Source of the DNA: RUG13409 sp045616985
Lineage (GTDB): Bacteria; Bacillota; Clostridia; Peptostreptococcales; Anaerovoracaceae
Direction of reading: 5' to 3'
Assembly: GCA_045616985.1 (NCBI GenBank)
Contig: JAZLHU010000019.1
Location: forward strand, 1 to 55,176
Length of the DNA: 55,176 nt
The translations under genes were made by a program, and so were the position numbers. Below the pieces are notes generated by a model. The model searched no databases and was not told the DNA's origin. It was given only the letters and a program-made list of their open reading frames with translations. This document shows, piece by piece, positions 22,729-32,385 of this stretch. Position 1 is the first letter of the stretch. Each line of letters begins with the position of its first letter.

Positions 22729-24129
22729 TTAACTGCGGATGATTTGGACGCCTTGCGGGGTATCTTTGAGAGTGATGCCTCTTGCTGCAAGCTCGTCTCT
22801 GATTCTGTCGGCCTCCGCCCAGTTTTTGGCTGCTCTTGCGGCCGCTCTTTGCCCGATAAGCTGCTGGATGTCATCGTCAATTGCCTCTTTCTCTTCTTTT
22901 CTTAAAATGCCAAGGACATCTGTAAGTTCATCCAGAAGTCCAAAGGCCGCCTTTGCAAATGCGGCAGTTGTATCCTGCTTAATGTCCCTGTTGATATCCG
23001 TAACAAGTTCGAATACCGCCGTGATCGCATCTGCGGTATTAAGGTCGTCATCCATGCAGGCAATAAACTTTTCTTTATGCTTTTGATAGGATGCAAGCTT
23101 TTCGTTTTCTTCAGAAGACATCTCTCCTGCGGCGCCGTTAGCCATAACGTGCCTGAGAGTGGCCTTGCATGTTCTCATTCTCTCAAGCCCGCCCTTTGCG
23201 GAATCCATAAGGTCACGGCTGAAGTTAATCGGGCCTCTGTACTGAGCTGAGAGAAGGAAGTATCTTAACGTTTCTCCGTCGTACTCTTTTAAGATGTCTC
23301 TTACAAGAAAGAAATTGTTTGCGGACTTACTCATCTTTTCACCGTCGATATTGATAAATCCGTTGTGCATCCAGTAGTTGGAAAAGGTCTTTCCCGAAAG
23401 CCCTTCGGACTGAGCAATCTCGTTTTCGTGATGCGGGAACTGAAGATCTTCTCCGCCGCAATGAAGGTCGATGGTTTCCCCAAGGAATTTCCTGTTCATT
23501 GCAGAGCATTCAATATGCCAGCCCGGTCTTCCCATTCCCCACGGGGATTCCCACGCGATCTCGGAGTCTTCTTTTCTTGCCTTCCAAAGAGCAAAATCAA
23601 GAGGATCTTCTTTTATGTCGCCGACTTCGATCCTTGCACCGGCCTTTAAATCGTCAATGTTCTTTCCCGAAAGCTTTCCGTATCCGGGGAAGCTTCTTGT
23701 TCTGTAGTAAACATCACCCTGAGCCTCATAAGCCATTCCCTTGTCAATAAGACCCTGCACAAAGGCAATGATCTCGGGCATGGTTTCCGTAACTCTCGGA
23801 TGAACATCCGCAGGCTTGATGTTAAGCTCTTTAACATCTTCAAAATATGCCTTGATGTACTTATCGCCAACCTCAAAGGCAGTTATCCCCTCTTCCTTTG
23901 CGCGCTTGATTATCTTGTCGTCAACATCGGTAAAGTTCTGAACAAACCTGACCTTCTGGCCTCTGTATTCCAGATACCTTCTCATGGTATCGAATACAAC
24001 GAAAGGTCTTGCATTGCCGATGTGGATATAGTTGTATACTGTAGGACCGCATACGTACATCTTAAGCTCCTTCGGGTCCATTGGAATCAGTTCTTCTTTT
24101 TTTCTTGTGAGTGTGTTATATATCTTCAT
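22729..24129 (-). CDS. cysS: Cysteinyl-tRNA synthetase
   Basis: 466 aa class I synthetase. Visible features: the N-terminal YVCGPTVYNYIHIGNARP (HIGH-like motif plus a zinc-ligand Cys), GWHIECSAM with HCGGEDLQFPHHENEIAQSE (remaining zinc ligands), GEKMSKS (KMSKS loop) and the C-terminal anticodon-recognition helix bundle. It lies between proS and mrnC in the same orientation, with 24 and 29 bp gaps. Confidence 0.97.
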   Translation of the reverse strand: MKIYNTLTRKKEELIPMDPKELKMYVCGPTVYNYIHIGNARPFVVFDTMRRYLEYRGQKVRFVQNFTDVDDKIIKRAKEEGITAFEVGDKYIKAYFEDVKELNIKPADVHPRVTETMPEIIAFVQGLIDKGMAYEAQGDVYYRTRSFPGYGKLSGKNIDDLKAGARIEVGDIKEDPLDFALWKARKEDSEIAWESPWGMGRPGWHIECSAMNRKFLGETIDLHCGGEDLQFPHHENEIAQSEGLSGKTFSNYWMHNGFINIDGEKMSKSANNFFLVRDILKEYDGETLRYFLLSAQYRGPINFSRDLMDSAKGGLERMRTCKATLRHVMANGAAGEMSSEENEKLASYQKHKEKFIACMDDDLNTADAITAVFELVTDINRDIKQDTTAAFAKAAFGLLDELTDVLGILRKEEKEAIDDDIQQLIGQRAAARAAKNWAEADRIRDELAARGITLKDTPQGVQIIRS

Positions 24130-24153
24130 TTTTCGTTTCCTCGGTTTTACGGA

Positions 24154-25887
24154 TTATCCTCTGCGTTCTGCATTCACAAGTTCAATTGCCATTGCAACAG
24201 CCTCATCTGCAGTAATTTCAAGCTTATCTCCTCCGCGGCGAAGCATGTATTCAACAACGCCTTCCCCTGCGCGCTTGCCGACATTGATTCTGATCGGAAA
24301 GCCCAAAAGCTCTGCATCCTTAAACTTAACGCCCGGACGCTCGTCTCTGTCATCAACAACAACCTCAACACCGGCAGCCTCAAGTCTTGCCTCTATTTCA
24401 TCAACAAGCTTACACTGAACTTCATCATCCGGCTTGATAAGCTCGATAATTACATGATAAGGAGCAACGCTCATAGGCCAAACGATACCGTTATCATCGT
24501 GATGCTGTTCTACGATAGCGGCAAGAGTTCTTGTAACGCCTATGCCGTAGCAGCCCATAACAACAGTCTTCTTTTGCTGATTTTCGTCAAGGTAGGTAAG
24601 CCCCATTGGTTCTGAATACTTTGTACCAAGCTTAAATACCTGACCGACCTCAATGCCTCTTGCAGCCCTAACGGGATTTCCGCAGCACGGGCACGGATCT
24701 CCTTCCCGGAGAAGCTTAATATCCGTAACGACATCTGCCTTATAGTCTCTTCCGTAATTAACGTTCTTAAAATGGAAATCCTTTTCACATGCGCCCGCAA
24801 CCATATTGCCGGCATCGACAAGCTCAGTATCAACGATTATTTTGCAGTTCTTAAGTCCGATCGGACCTGTAAATCCGCCAACGCATCCTGTTTCGGCTCC
24901 CATTGCCGCTTCGTCGGCAAAATCAACTGCATATTCAGGAACATTAAGGGCATTAACAAGCTTAATCATGTTGAGCTGTCTGTCGCCTCTTAAAAATGCT
25001 GCAACATATTTTGGTTTTTCCTTTGCATCCTCCTGCACAACAAGAAGAACAGCCTTTATGGATTTTTCCTGAGGAACACCTAAAAGCTTGCAAACAGCTT
25101 CAATAGTTTTTGTCCCCGGAGTGTTTACCTTTTCAAGAGGAAGCTCTGCTTCTGTTTTTGCGATGTCATCCTTAAAATCAGCACGCTCTGATGTAGCCGC
25201 CATATCGCAGGAATCACAGTAAAGAATCTCTTCTTCACCGACTTCGCAAAGGGCACAGAACTCATGAGATCTGTTCCCGCCGATCGCACCGGAATCCGCC
25301 TCCACCGCTCTGTATGTAAGACCGCATCTGTCGAATACCCTTGAATATGCATCGTACATATCGTTATAGGATTTTGAAAGACCCTCCTCATCTCTGTCAA
25401 ATGAGTAGTCATCCTTCATAATAAATTCTCTGCTTCTGATAAGTCCGAAGCGCGGTCTGGCCTCGTCTCTGTACTTTGTCTGAATCTGATAAAGGTTTAC
25501 GGGAAGCTGTCTGTATGATGTAATATTCTGACGAACGATGTCTGTGAACACTTCCTCGTGTGTCGGTCCAAGGCAGAAATCCCTTCCGTTTCTGTCCTTT
25601 ACTCTCCACATCTCGGGACCGTAAGCTGCCCAGCGCCCGGATTCTTCCCATAGCTCTGCAGGCTGAAGTGCGCTCATTCCGATTTCCTGAGCACCCTTTG
25701 CATCCATTTCTTCACGAACAATCTGCTCAACTTTTCTGAGCGATCTCTTGCCGAGCGGCATAAAGCCGTACACACCGGATACAAGCTTTCTGATGTATCC
25801 TCCCCTAAGAAGCAGGATGTGGGATGCAATCTCGGCTTCTGCCGGATTGTCTCTTAATGTGTACCAATACATTTTTGATGCGCGCAT
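24154..25887 (-). CDS. proS: Prolyl-tRNA synthetase, bacterial type with editing domain
   Basis: 577 aa class II synthetase. Class II motifs: PLGKRSLRKVEQIVREEM (motif 1), RDEARPRFGLIRSREFIMKDDYSFD (motif 2) and VMGCYGIGVTRTLAAIVEQ (motif 3). An INS editing domain of the YbaK type lies between motifs 2 and 3 (about residues 225-390, including VCKLLGVPQEKSIKAVLL). The C-terminal anticodon domain contains DDRDERPGVKFKDAELLGFP. GAGAGG precedes the ATG. In B. subtilis this slot holds gltX and cysE; here it is proS, 3 bp after ispDF. Confidence 0.97.
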   Translation of the reverse strand: MRASKMYWYTLRDNPAEAEIASHILLLRGGYIRKLVSGVYGFMPLGKRSLRKVEQIVREEMDAKGAQEIGMSALQPAELWEESGRWAAYGPEMWRVKDRNGRDFCLGPTHEEVFTDIVRQNITSYRQLPVNLYQIQTKYRDEARPRFGLIRSREFIMKDDYSFDRDEEGLSKSYNDMYDAYSRVFDRCGLTYRAVEADSGAIGGNRSHEFCALCEVGEEEILYCDSCDMAATSERADFKDDIAKTEAELPLEKVNTPGTKTIEAVCKLLGVPQEKSIKAVLLVVQEDAKEKPKYVAAFLRGDRQLNMIKLVNALNVPEYAVDFADEAAMGAETGCVGGFTGPIGLKNCKIIVDTELVDAGNMVAGACEKDFHFKNVNYGRDYKADVVTDIKLLREGDPCPCCGNPVRAARGIEVGQVFKLGTKYSEPMGLTYLDENQQKKTVVMGCYGIGVTRTLAAIVEQHHDDNGIVWPMSVAPYHVIIELIKPDDEVQCKLVDEIEARLEAAGVEVVVDDRDERPGVKFKDAELLGFPIRINVGKRAGEGVVEYMLRRGGDKLEITADEAVAMAIELVNAERRG

Positions 25888-25890
25888 AAT

Positions 25891-26985
25891 CTATCCTCTC
25901 AATGTTGCAACAGCATAAGCGGTCATCGCATCACCGCTTCCGGTAATTCCAAGACCTTCTTCTGTTGTTGCCTTAATACTTAACTGATTTATTTCTATTT
26001 CCAAAGCCTCTGCGGTATTTTTCTTCATCTCCTCAATATAAGGTGAAAGCCTGGGGACCTGAGCTGCTATGGCAGCATCAATATTCACGATTTCATATCC
26101 GCTTTGCCTTATTAATTCCAAAACCTTTCTTAAAAGCATCCTTGCGGGCATATCCTCCGTTTCCTTTGCATCGTCGGGGAAATAGTACCCTATATCCCTA
26201 AGTCCTGCAGCACCCAAAAGCGCATCTGCGATCGCATGTGAGCAAACATCTGCATCGGAGTGTCCGAGAAGACCCTTTTCATATTCAAGTCTTGTGCATC
26301 CGAGCCATAATTCTCTTCCGCTTATAAGCTTATGAACATCGTAACCCGTTCCCGTTCTTATTACACCCGGCATATCTTCCTCTGTTGTAATCTTGATATT
26401 GTCGCAGCTGCCCTCCACAATCTTTACAGAAACACCCATACGATCCAAAAGACCTGCATCATCGGTTCCCGCAAAATTATCGAGCCTTGCTTTTTCGTAA
26501 GCTTTTCGCAGTATTTCCGTTCTGAACCCCTGCGGAGTCTGAACGCAATACAAACTGCTGCGGTCTAAGGTTTCATTCTTTGTTCTGATTGTATCCTTTG
26601 GACTTACGCACGGAACAACACCGTCAGAATCCTTTAGACCTTCAATTACTCTTTTAATGACATCTTCACTCACAAAGCACCTTGCCGCATCGTGGATCAA
26701 AACAAAGTCCCCGCTTACAGATTCGAGTGCATTGCTGACAGACTCGCCTCTGGTGATTCCGCCCGCAACCACAGTGATGCCGTCAAAGCCCTTTAACAAA
26801 TCCTTTGTATATTCAATGTCGTTTTCGGAAACGGCGATGATAATTTGTCCACATTCCTCTAACGCATAAAAAGCCTTAACCGTCCTTTCAAGAACTGTAA
26901 GGTTTTCAATCTTTCGGTATTGCTTTTTTACACTGCTGCCCATTCGGCTGCCCGAACCGGCGGCAGCAATAATTACTGAAATCAT
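25891..26985 (-). CDS. ispDF: Bifunctional IspD/IspF (MEP pathway)
   Basis: 364 aa fusion. Residues 1 to about 215 are 4-diphosphocytidyl-2-C-methyl-D-erythritol synthase: VIIAAAGSGSRMGSSVKKQY and VLIHDAARCFVS. Residues about 216-364 are 2-C-methyl-D-erythritol 2,4-cyclodiphosphate synthase: GTGYDVHKL with zinc-binding GHSDADVCSHAIADALLGAAGLRDIG and TTEEGLGITG. The two enzymes catalyse steps 3 and 5 of isoprenoid precursor synthesis. The start overlaps the PIN-TRAM gene by ATGA, indicating coupled translation. Such fusions occur in several bacteria, but many Bacillota encode the two separately. Confidence 0.96.
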   Translation of the reverse strand: MISVIIAAAGSGSRMGSSVKKQYRKIENLTVLERTVKAFYALEECGQIIIAVSENDIEYTKDLLKGFDGITVVAGGITRGESVSNALESVSGDFVLIHDAARCFVSEDVIKRVIEGLKDSDGVVPCVSPKDTIRTKNETLDRSSLYCVQTPQGFRTEILRKAYEKARLDNFAGTDDAGLLDRMGVSVKIVEGSCDNIKITTEEDMPGVIRTGTGYDVHKLISGRELWLGCTRLEYEKGLLGHSDADVCSHAIADALLGAAGLRDIGYYFPDDAKETEDMPARMLLRKVLELIRQSGYEIVNIDAAIAAQVPRLSPYIEEMKKNTAEALEIEINQLSIKATTEEGLGITGSGDAMTAYAVATLRG

Positions 26986-28079
26986 GATTTTGCAAATATC
27001 ATTCTGCCTGCGGAAGTTTGCAGCACACTTGAAACCGTTACGCGAATAGTCTGTCCGATAAACCTGCGGCCACCCTCAACAACTATCATCGTACCGTCAT
27101 CAAGATATGCAACAGCCTGATCGTTTTCTTTTCCTTCCTTTACGAGAAATACAGACATGCCCTCTCCGGGAAGAACCACGGGTTTTAATGCACTTGCAAG
27201 CTCGTTGATATTAAGTACGCCTATTCCCTGGACCGTTGCGACCTTGTTTAAGTTATAATCGTTGGTCACAACCATTCCCTTGATAATCTCCGCAAGCTTT
27301 ATCAGCTTAACGTCAACCTCCGGTATATCATCAAGAGATTTTTCCGAAGCAGTATTGTAAATATCAACACCGTAATCAGTTTGGATCTTATTCAGGATAT
27401 CAAGACCCCTTCTCCCCCTTGCGCGCTTAAGATTATCTGCGCTGTCTGCAATATGACGCAGCTCTACAAGGACAAAGTCCGGGATAACTATATCTCCCTG
27501 AATAAACCCCGTTTTTAAAATATCTACCACACGTCCGTCGATAATAACGCTGGTATCCAGAATTTTGGGGCTGAGCCCCTGGGATTTACCTCTTCTTTTT
27601 GCTGATTTTTCAGGGGAACTCACTCGGGTAGAAAGGATCGTTTTTACGTCAACGCCGGCCCTTCTTCCCAAGGAAATACCAATGTAGCCTAATGCAATAT
27701 AAAGTATAACCGATAAAATTGTGTTTATATATGCTGTCTGTAATACCTTAATCCCATTAATAATCTGCGAGATCAGGAAGGCAACAAATAAACCGGCAAC
27801 CAAACCGATTGTACCGGTTGCAATTTCGTAGCTTGGAATATTTTCAATATCCGATACAACTTTTTTTGCAACCTTTTCCCCACGGCTGATGAACATCGAG
27901 AATAAATTATAAAAAATGATTCCGAATAAAGCAGTGACAAGCGGGACAAAAATAGGATAGGCAAACTCACCTAAAAGCTCCTTCGCTCCCGGGATGTCAT
28001 CAATAATAATTGTTGATGCTCCATAGCCAAACAGCATTCCGAGTAAGGCAAATATACCGCGGAATACCTTTTGTAGCAT
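26982..28079 (-). CDS. PIN/TRAM-domain membrane protein (YacL-like)
   Basis: 365 aa. The N-terminal 145 residues contain about four membrane helices. A PIN nuclease-fold domain follows (about 175-290), starting LDTSVIIDGRVVDIL with later acidic residues (VELRHIAD, VTNDYNLNKVA). A C-terminal TRAM domain (about 300-365) is a predicted RNA-binding beta barrel. The family matches B. subtilis YacL. RNase activity is inferred from the fold. GGAGG precedes the ATG. It sits between carD and ispDF in the conserved Bacillota order. Confidence 0.93.
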   Translation of the reverse strand: MLQKVFRGIFALLGMLFGYGASTIIIDDIPGAKELLGEFAYPIFVPLVTALFGIIFYNLFSMFISRGEKVAKKVVSDIENIPSYEIATGTIGLVAGLFVAFLISQIINGIKVLQTAYINTILSVILYIALGYIGISLGRRAGVDVKTILSTRVSSPEKSAKRRGKSQGLSPKILDTSVIIDGRVVDILKTGFIQGDIVIPDFVLVELRHIADSADNLKRARGRRGLDILNKIQTDYGVDIYNTASEKSLDDIPEVDVKLIKLAEIIKGMVVTNDYNLNKVATVQGIGVLNINELASALKPVVLPGEGMSVFLVKEGKENDQAVAYLDDGTMIVVEGGRRFIGQTIRVTVSSVLQTSAGRMIFAKS

Positions 28080-28124
28080 ATAACCTCCTTATTTAGTTTT
28101 ATTTTTCTCTATATAAAATGACGA

Positions 28125-28150
28125 AAGCGATTTAGGGAATTAAATCGCTT
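28125..28150 (-). terminator. Palindrome at the carD stop codon, possible weak terminator
   Basis: AAGCGATTTA pairs with TAAATCGCTT; the carD TAA lies within the stem. The downstream T-tract is broken (TCGTCATTTT), so termination may be partial. Confidence 0.45.
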
Positions 28151-28613
28151 CTTCAATCATATGCATTACCTCATCCTCGGATTTTCCAAGTACCATGGCC
28201 ATTTCGGATGCCAGAATAATTTTTGCATTTGAGAGCATTTTCTTTTCACCTGTGGAAAGCTTCTTGGTACTGTCCACCCTTGCGAGATCTCTTATTACCG
28301 CCGCAACCGTATCAAGGTTTCCCGTCTTTAAGCGCTCTATATTATCTCTGTTTCTTCTGTTCCAGTTATCATCCATGGGTTCGGATTCAGCCCCTAAGGA
28401 CTTAAAAACAGAATCCAAAGCACTCTTTTTCACAATAGGTCTGAGCCCAACATTCTCACAACCAACAACAGGAACCATGACATCCATGTTCCCGTGATCT
28501 ATGTGTACTATATAATAGGACCTTGTTTCCCCTAATATTTGTCTTTCTTCTATTGTCTTTATAAGGCCCGCACCATGCATAGGATAGGATACCTTATCTC
28601 CGATTGAGAACAT
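28140..28613 (-). CDS. CarD-family transcriptional regulator
   Basis: 157 aa. The N-terminal CarD/TRCF RNA-polymerase-interacting domain (about 1-60) starts FSIGDKVSYPMHGAGLI, followed by a helical C-terminal DNA-binding part with WNRRNRDNIERLKTGN and STGEKKMLSNAKIILASEMA. CarD proteins bind the RNA polymerase beta subunit and stabilise open promoter complexes, notably at rRNA promoters. It lies upstream of the PIN-TRAM gene and downstream of the histidine kinase. In other Bacillota, disA often occupies the interval between radA and yacL; here it is carD plus a two-component system. Confidence 0.93.
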   Translation of the reverse strand: MFSIGDKVSYPMHGAGLIKTIEERQILGETRSYYIVHIDHGNMDVMVPVVGCENVGLRPIVKKSALDSVFKSLGAESEPMDDNWNRRNRDNIERLKTGNLDTVAAVIRDLARVDSTKKLSTGEKKMLSNAKIILASEMAMVLGKSEDEVMHMIEEAI

Positions 28614-28660
28614 TTACATACACTCTCCCAAACCTATTATAGCCCGAAAGAGCTTGAAAA

Positions 28661-30139
28661 TCAAGCAATTGGAAGTTTAAACCAGAAACAGCTTCCGTTC
28701 CCGACGGAAGATTCGACCCCGTATTCGGCGTTGTGTTTTTTTAGTATTTCAGCAGCAATGGAAAGACCAAGACCCGTGCTTCCGTTTGCGGATCTTTGGC
28801 CCGTAGTGCTGGCTCTTTCGTATCTGTCCCAAATCTTATCCAGATCTTCCGGCGATATTCCAACGCCTCTGTCCTTTACTTCACAGGTGATAAACCCATC
28901 AGACACAGCAAACGACAGGCTGATTTCCTTAACATCCCCGCTGTATCTTACGGCATTGGACAAAAGGTTCGCAATGACCTGTTTTATTCTTCTTTCGTCT
29001 CCGCGAACAATAATATTTTCCGGAACGGAATGCAATGAGAATGCGTATCCTTCCTGCTCAAGTACCATATACGTTGAATAAACGCTTTCAGCCGCTTTTT
29101 GAATATCAAATTCCTTATTCTCAAACTCAATAACATTGGATTGCATCTTTGATAAAGTAAGGACATCATTTACCAGGTCTGAAAGCCTGTCTGTTTCATC
29201 TATAATGACCCCAAGGTGTTCATCTCTTTTTTGCGGAATGTCTCCTGAAAGATCTTTTATCATTTCCGCATACGATTTTATCATTGTAAGCGGAGTTCTT
29301 AAATCGTGGCTTACATTTGCCATAAGGTCTCTTTGCAGAGAATCAGCCTTTTTAAGCTCTGCTGCCGTTTCGGTAAGAGTATCGGCAAGCTCGTCTATTT
29401 CTTTAAAATCATGACCGCCCTCAAAAGTAACATCATAATTTCCCTTAGCCAGAGCTTTTGCATTTTCACCCATACCGACAATAGGCTTTGCAAGTCTTTG
29501 AGAAAGCCATCTGGCAAAGAAGGCCGACAGGATCAAAGCGACGATAGTTACGATAAAAAGCTGCGATCTGATAATGCTTACCGCAGGTCCTATAGGAGTT
29601 AAGGATGCAATTGCATAAACAATTATAGGAGGCTTTCTTGATGCCCGCACAAGCTTGGCATGCACAAGTGTCGTTTCAGCATTTCTGACACCGGTTGAAA
29701 ATGATATTTCACTTTCTCCCGCTTCCAGCATTTTCAGCTTAGCATCGGAAATGAGGCTGCGGCTGTTTGCAAAGATGCGTCCGCCCGGAGTCTGATCAGT
29801 AGATGAAATAACAAAGCTTCCGTCCTGAGCCTCAATATAGAACATTACATCTGCTTCCTGAGACAAAAGACCCAAAGCATTACAAAACTCATCGTATGTA
29901 AGCAGTTCGCTTCCGGTGTACAAAGCCTCTATAGCCTGAGTGGAGGCAGCAACCTTTTTTTCCATTGAATACTCGTAGTATTTGCTGAGGAATACCGACT
30001 GCATAAGCCAAAGCACACCCATCAAAAGCACTGCAAACATAATAAAAGACCCGGTCAAACGGTATCTGAGCGGTTTAACGGGTCTTTTCTTTATTAGTCT
30101 TTCAAAAAAATCAGTCTTCAAATTTGTAACCGATACCAC
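28661..30139 (-). CDS. Membrane sensor histidine kinase
   Basis: 492 aa. Two membrane helices (about 29-52 and 190-210) flank an extracytoplasmic sensor region of roughly 140 residues. A HAMP domain (210-265) precedes the H-box ANVSHDLRTPLTMIKSY (phosphorylated His278). The HATPase domain has NLLSNAVRY (N-box), DRGVGIS (G1) and GSTGLGLSIAAEILKKH (G2). The start is GTG at 30139, overlapping the response regulator by 29 bp; a TTG five codons later is an alternative. It is paired with the regulator at 30111. The signal is unknown. Confidence 0.93.
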   Translation of the reverse strand: MVSVTNLKTDFFERLIKKRPVKPLRYRLTGSFIMFAVLLMGVLWLMQSVFLSKYYEYSMEKKVAASTQAIEALYTGSELLTYDEFCNALGLLSQEADVMFYIEAQDGSFVISSTDQTPGGRIFANSRSLISDAKLKMLEAGESEISFSTGVRNAETTLVHAKLVRASRKPPIIVYAIASLTPIGPAVSIIRSQLFIVTIVALILSAFFARWLSQRLAKPIVGMGENAKALAKGNYDVTFEGGHDFKEIDELADTLTETAAELKKADSLQRDLMANVSHDLRTPLTMIKSYAEMIKDLSGDIPQKRDEHLGVIIDETDRLSDLVNDVLTLSKMQSNVIEFENKEFDIQKAAESVYSTYMVLEQEGYAFSLHSVPENIIVRGDERRIKQVIANLLSNAVRYSGDVKEISLSFAVSDGFITCEVKDRGVGISPEDLDKIWDRYERASTTGQRSANGSTGLGLSIAAEILKKHNAEYGVESSVGNGSCFWFKLPIA

Positions 30140-30788
30140 GGACTGTGGTTATCTTATCCCGGTAGTTTCCTAAACGGCCTCTTAGATTTTTGATATGCGT
30201 ATCAATAGTTCTGTCATCACCGAAGAAATCGTATCCCCAGATGTCGGACAGCATTCTGTCTCTTGAAATGGCAATATTCCTGTTAGTCATAAGATATGCA
30301 AGTATTTCGTATTCCTTTAATGTGACATCGACCTTTTCTCCGTCAACAATCACTGTTCTTGCCTGAGTGTCTACAATCAATCCATCGCACTTAAGAACGG
30401 TATCCTTTTCAACATTTTGAGAAGCTTTGTTTCTTCTTGATATTACCGCAGTACATCTTGCGATAAGCTCTTTCGGGGAGAACGGTTTAACAACATAATC
30501 ATCTATACCGAGCTCAAAACCGAAAAGCTTATCGTATTCCTCGCCTCGTGCCGAAAGCATAATGATCGGTGTATCTTTAAGCTTTTTGATTTCCTTGCAT
30601 GCAGAAAAACCATCAAGCTTCGGCATCATTATGTCCATTATAATTAAATCATAATCATGCCCCAATGCCTTGGATACAGCCTCCATTCCATCGGATGCTT
30701 CGTCTGTCTCATACTTATTGAACACGGCATATTCGCGAATTACCTCACGAATCTTTGCTTCATCATCCACTATCAATATCTTCGCCAT
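30111..30788 (-). CDS. OmpR/PhoB-family response regulator
   Basis: 225 aa. Receiver domain with acidic pocket Asp8-Asp9, phospho-acceptor Asp52 (in IIMDIMMPKLDG) and Lys in VVKPFSPKEL. The C-terminal winged helix (about 130-225) includes VTLKEYEILAYLMTNRN, DIWGYDFFGDDRTIDTHIKNLRGRLG and VRGIGYKFE, the PhoB/OmpR signature. It is the partner of the overlapping histidine kinase. AGAGG precedes the ATG. It lies between radA and carD, an unusual position. Confidence 0.95.
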   Translation of the reverse strand: MAKILIVDDEAKIREVIREYAVFNKYETDEASDGMEAVSKALGHDYDLIIMDIMMPKLDGFSACKEIKKLKDTPIIMLSARGEEYDKLFGFELGIDDYVVKPFSPKELIARCTAVISRRNKASQNVEKDTVLKCDGLIVDTQARTVIVDGEKVDVTLKEYEILAYLMTNRNIAISRDRMLSDIWGYDFFGDDRTIDTHIKNLRGRLGNYRDKITTVRGIGYKFED

Positions 30789-30843
30789 AGTAATATATCC
30801 TCTTTGTTTATTACTCTATTACTTTGTTTCAATTATATATTAG

Positions 30844-32238
30844 CTACAGTTTTTGTGAAATCTGTGAAGCCTGTGTGATAGCTTGAACAAGAGTCTTTAC
30901 CCCTATAAGCTTTATGCCTTCCGGCTCAAAGCTGAGCTTGTCCAGATTTCTTTGCGGAAGAATTATTGTCTTAAAGCCCATGCGAGATGCCTCTTTTACA
31001 AGCTTATCGCAATTTTGCACAGGTCTTAAATCTCCGGTCAGACCTATTTCACCTATTACAAGGCAGTCGACCGGGATCTTATACCCCTTTTCGTCAGACC
31101 ATATTGCAAGGGCAACAGCAAGGTCTATGGATACTCCCTCCGGCTTCATTCCGCCGACAACATTAACATATACATCTCTGTTAATTAAAGTGATGTGGCA
31201 TTTGCGCTCCAGAACGGCAACGATCATGCCAAGACGCTGACTGTCAACACCTACGCTGTTTCTTCTGGCAAAGCCCATATTACAAGGAGCCGTTAAAGCC
31301 TGTATCTCCAACAAAACAGGACGAGTGCCTTCGTAAACCGCTGCGGCAACAGCGCCTTCCGCACTGTCTTCAAGCCCTTCAAGAAAAATCTTTGAAAGGT
31401 TCTCTATCCCTTTGAGGCCTTCCTCTCTCATTTCAAAAGCGCCGATTTCCGATGTAGTTCCGAATCTGTTTTTAACGGCCCGAAGAATTCTTAAATCCTG
31501 ACTTCTCTCTCCGTTAAACTGAAGCACTGCATCGACCATGTGCTCTACGATTTTCGGCCCTGCAAGCTCTCCGGATTTTGTTACATGGGCAACTATAAAT
31601 ACCGGGATGTTTTGACCCTTTCCTATGTTCATCAATATATTGCCGCAGGTTCTGACCTGAGACACCGAGCCCGGCGCAGAATCGATATCATCGGAATACA
31701 TTGTCTGAATAGAGTCTATCACCAAAAAGGCAGGCTTCATTTCCTCTTCTGCAGCCAGTATTACATCTATATTTGTTTCTGAAAGAAGGAAAAGATTTGA
31801 TAAATCCCCTTCGCAAACCCTGTCTGCTCTCAGCTTGATCTGTTCTTCGGACTCTTCGCCGGAAACGTACAAAACAGGGCCGCAGCTTTGAGAAATCTTT
31901 GCGGCAGCCTGAATGATTATTGTGGACTTTCCTATTCCCGGTTCGCCCGAAACAAGGCACAAAGAGCCTTTTACAAGGCCTCCGCCAAGAACCCTGTTAA
32001 GCTCGGGTATCCCCGTATCCAAACGGTCTGAAGCAGCAGAGCTTACATCTGGAATTGCCGTTGGCTTTGGAGCGGCTGAAAGGTTCTTGATTCCCTTTTT
32101 TCTGACATCTTCGGTGTCGTCAACAATCTTTTCCTCAACAAAAGAATTCCATGCTCCGCAAGGGCATTTTCCAAGCCACTTTGTACTTTCAAATCCGCAC
32201 TCCCGGCAGACAAAAACGGTTTTAGACTTCTTAGCCAT
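30844..32238 (-). CDS. radA: DNA repair protein RadA
   Basis: 464 aa from the ATG at 32238, which has GAGAGG 7 nt upstream; a longer in-frame start to 32259 lacks a site. RadA is a RecA-like ATPase that helps branch migration in recombination. It has the N-terminal zinc finger CRECGFESTKWLGKCPC, Walker A GEPGIGKST, the RadA-specific KNRFG motif (RAVKNRFGTTSEIG) and a C-terminal Lon-protease-like domain (GMKPEGVSIDLAVALAIWS). It heads the core cluster. Confidence 0.97.
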   Translation of the reverse strand: MAKKSKTVFVCRECGFESTKWLGKCPCGAWNSFVEEKIVDDTEDVRKKGIKNLSAAPKPTAIPDVSSAASDRLDTGIPELNRVLGGGLVKGSLCLVSGEPGIGKSTIIIQAAAKISQSCGPVLYVSGEESEEQIKLRADRVCEGDLSNLFLLSETNIDVILAAEEEMKPAFLVIDSIQTMYSDDIDSAPGSVSQVRTCGNILMNIGKGQNIPVFIVAHVTKSGELAGPKIVEHMVDAVLQFNGERSQDLRILRAVKNRFGTTSEIGAFEMREEGLKGIENLSKIFLEGLEDSAEGAVAAAVYEGTRPVLLEIQALTAPCNMGFARRNSVGVDSQRLGMIVAVLERKCHITLINRDVYVNVVGGMKPEGVSIDLAVALAIWSDEKGYKIPVDCLVIGEIGLTGDLRPVQNCDKLVKEASRMGFKTIILPQRNLDKLSFEPEGIKLIGVKTLVQAITQASQISQKL

Positions 32239-32328
32239 AGCAGGTCCTCTCACAAACAATTTTTACCAGATAATTATAACATGGCAAGGGCATTTATTCA
32301 AAATAATCGTCAGCAAATATACAAAAAA

Positions 32329-32352
32329 GGAGCCCCTCTGATGAGAAGCTCC
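32329..32352 (-). terminator. Intrinsic terminator of the lactate permease transcript
   Basis: On the minus strand GGAGC and GCTCC close a loop with an inner partial stem, followed by six Ts (32323-32328). Confidence 0.88.
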
Positions 32353-32385
32353 TTTTAGCATTTGCTTTAAAGCTATCAGGTAAAA

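Noticed and set aside
23800..24615. Plus-strand ORF of 271 codons across the cysS-proS boundary
   Set aside because: Opposite to two certain synthetase genes; the composition is that of an antisense reading and it spans an intergenic gap.
22277..28139. T-box leaders before proS or cysS
   Set aside because: The gaps are only 3-60 bp and carry no T-box sequence (AGGGTGG...ACC) or specifier stem; asnS upstream likewise.
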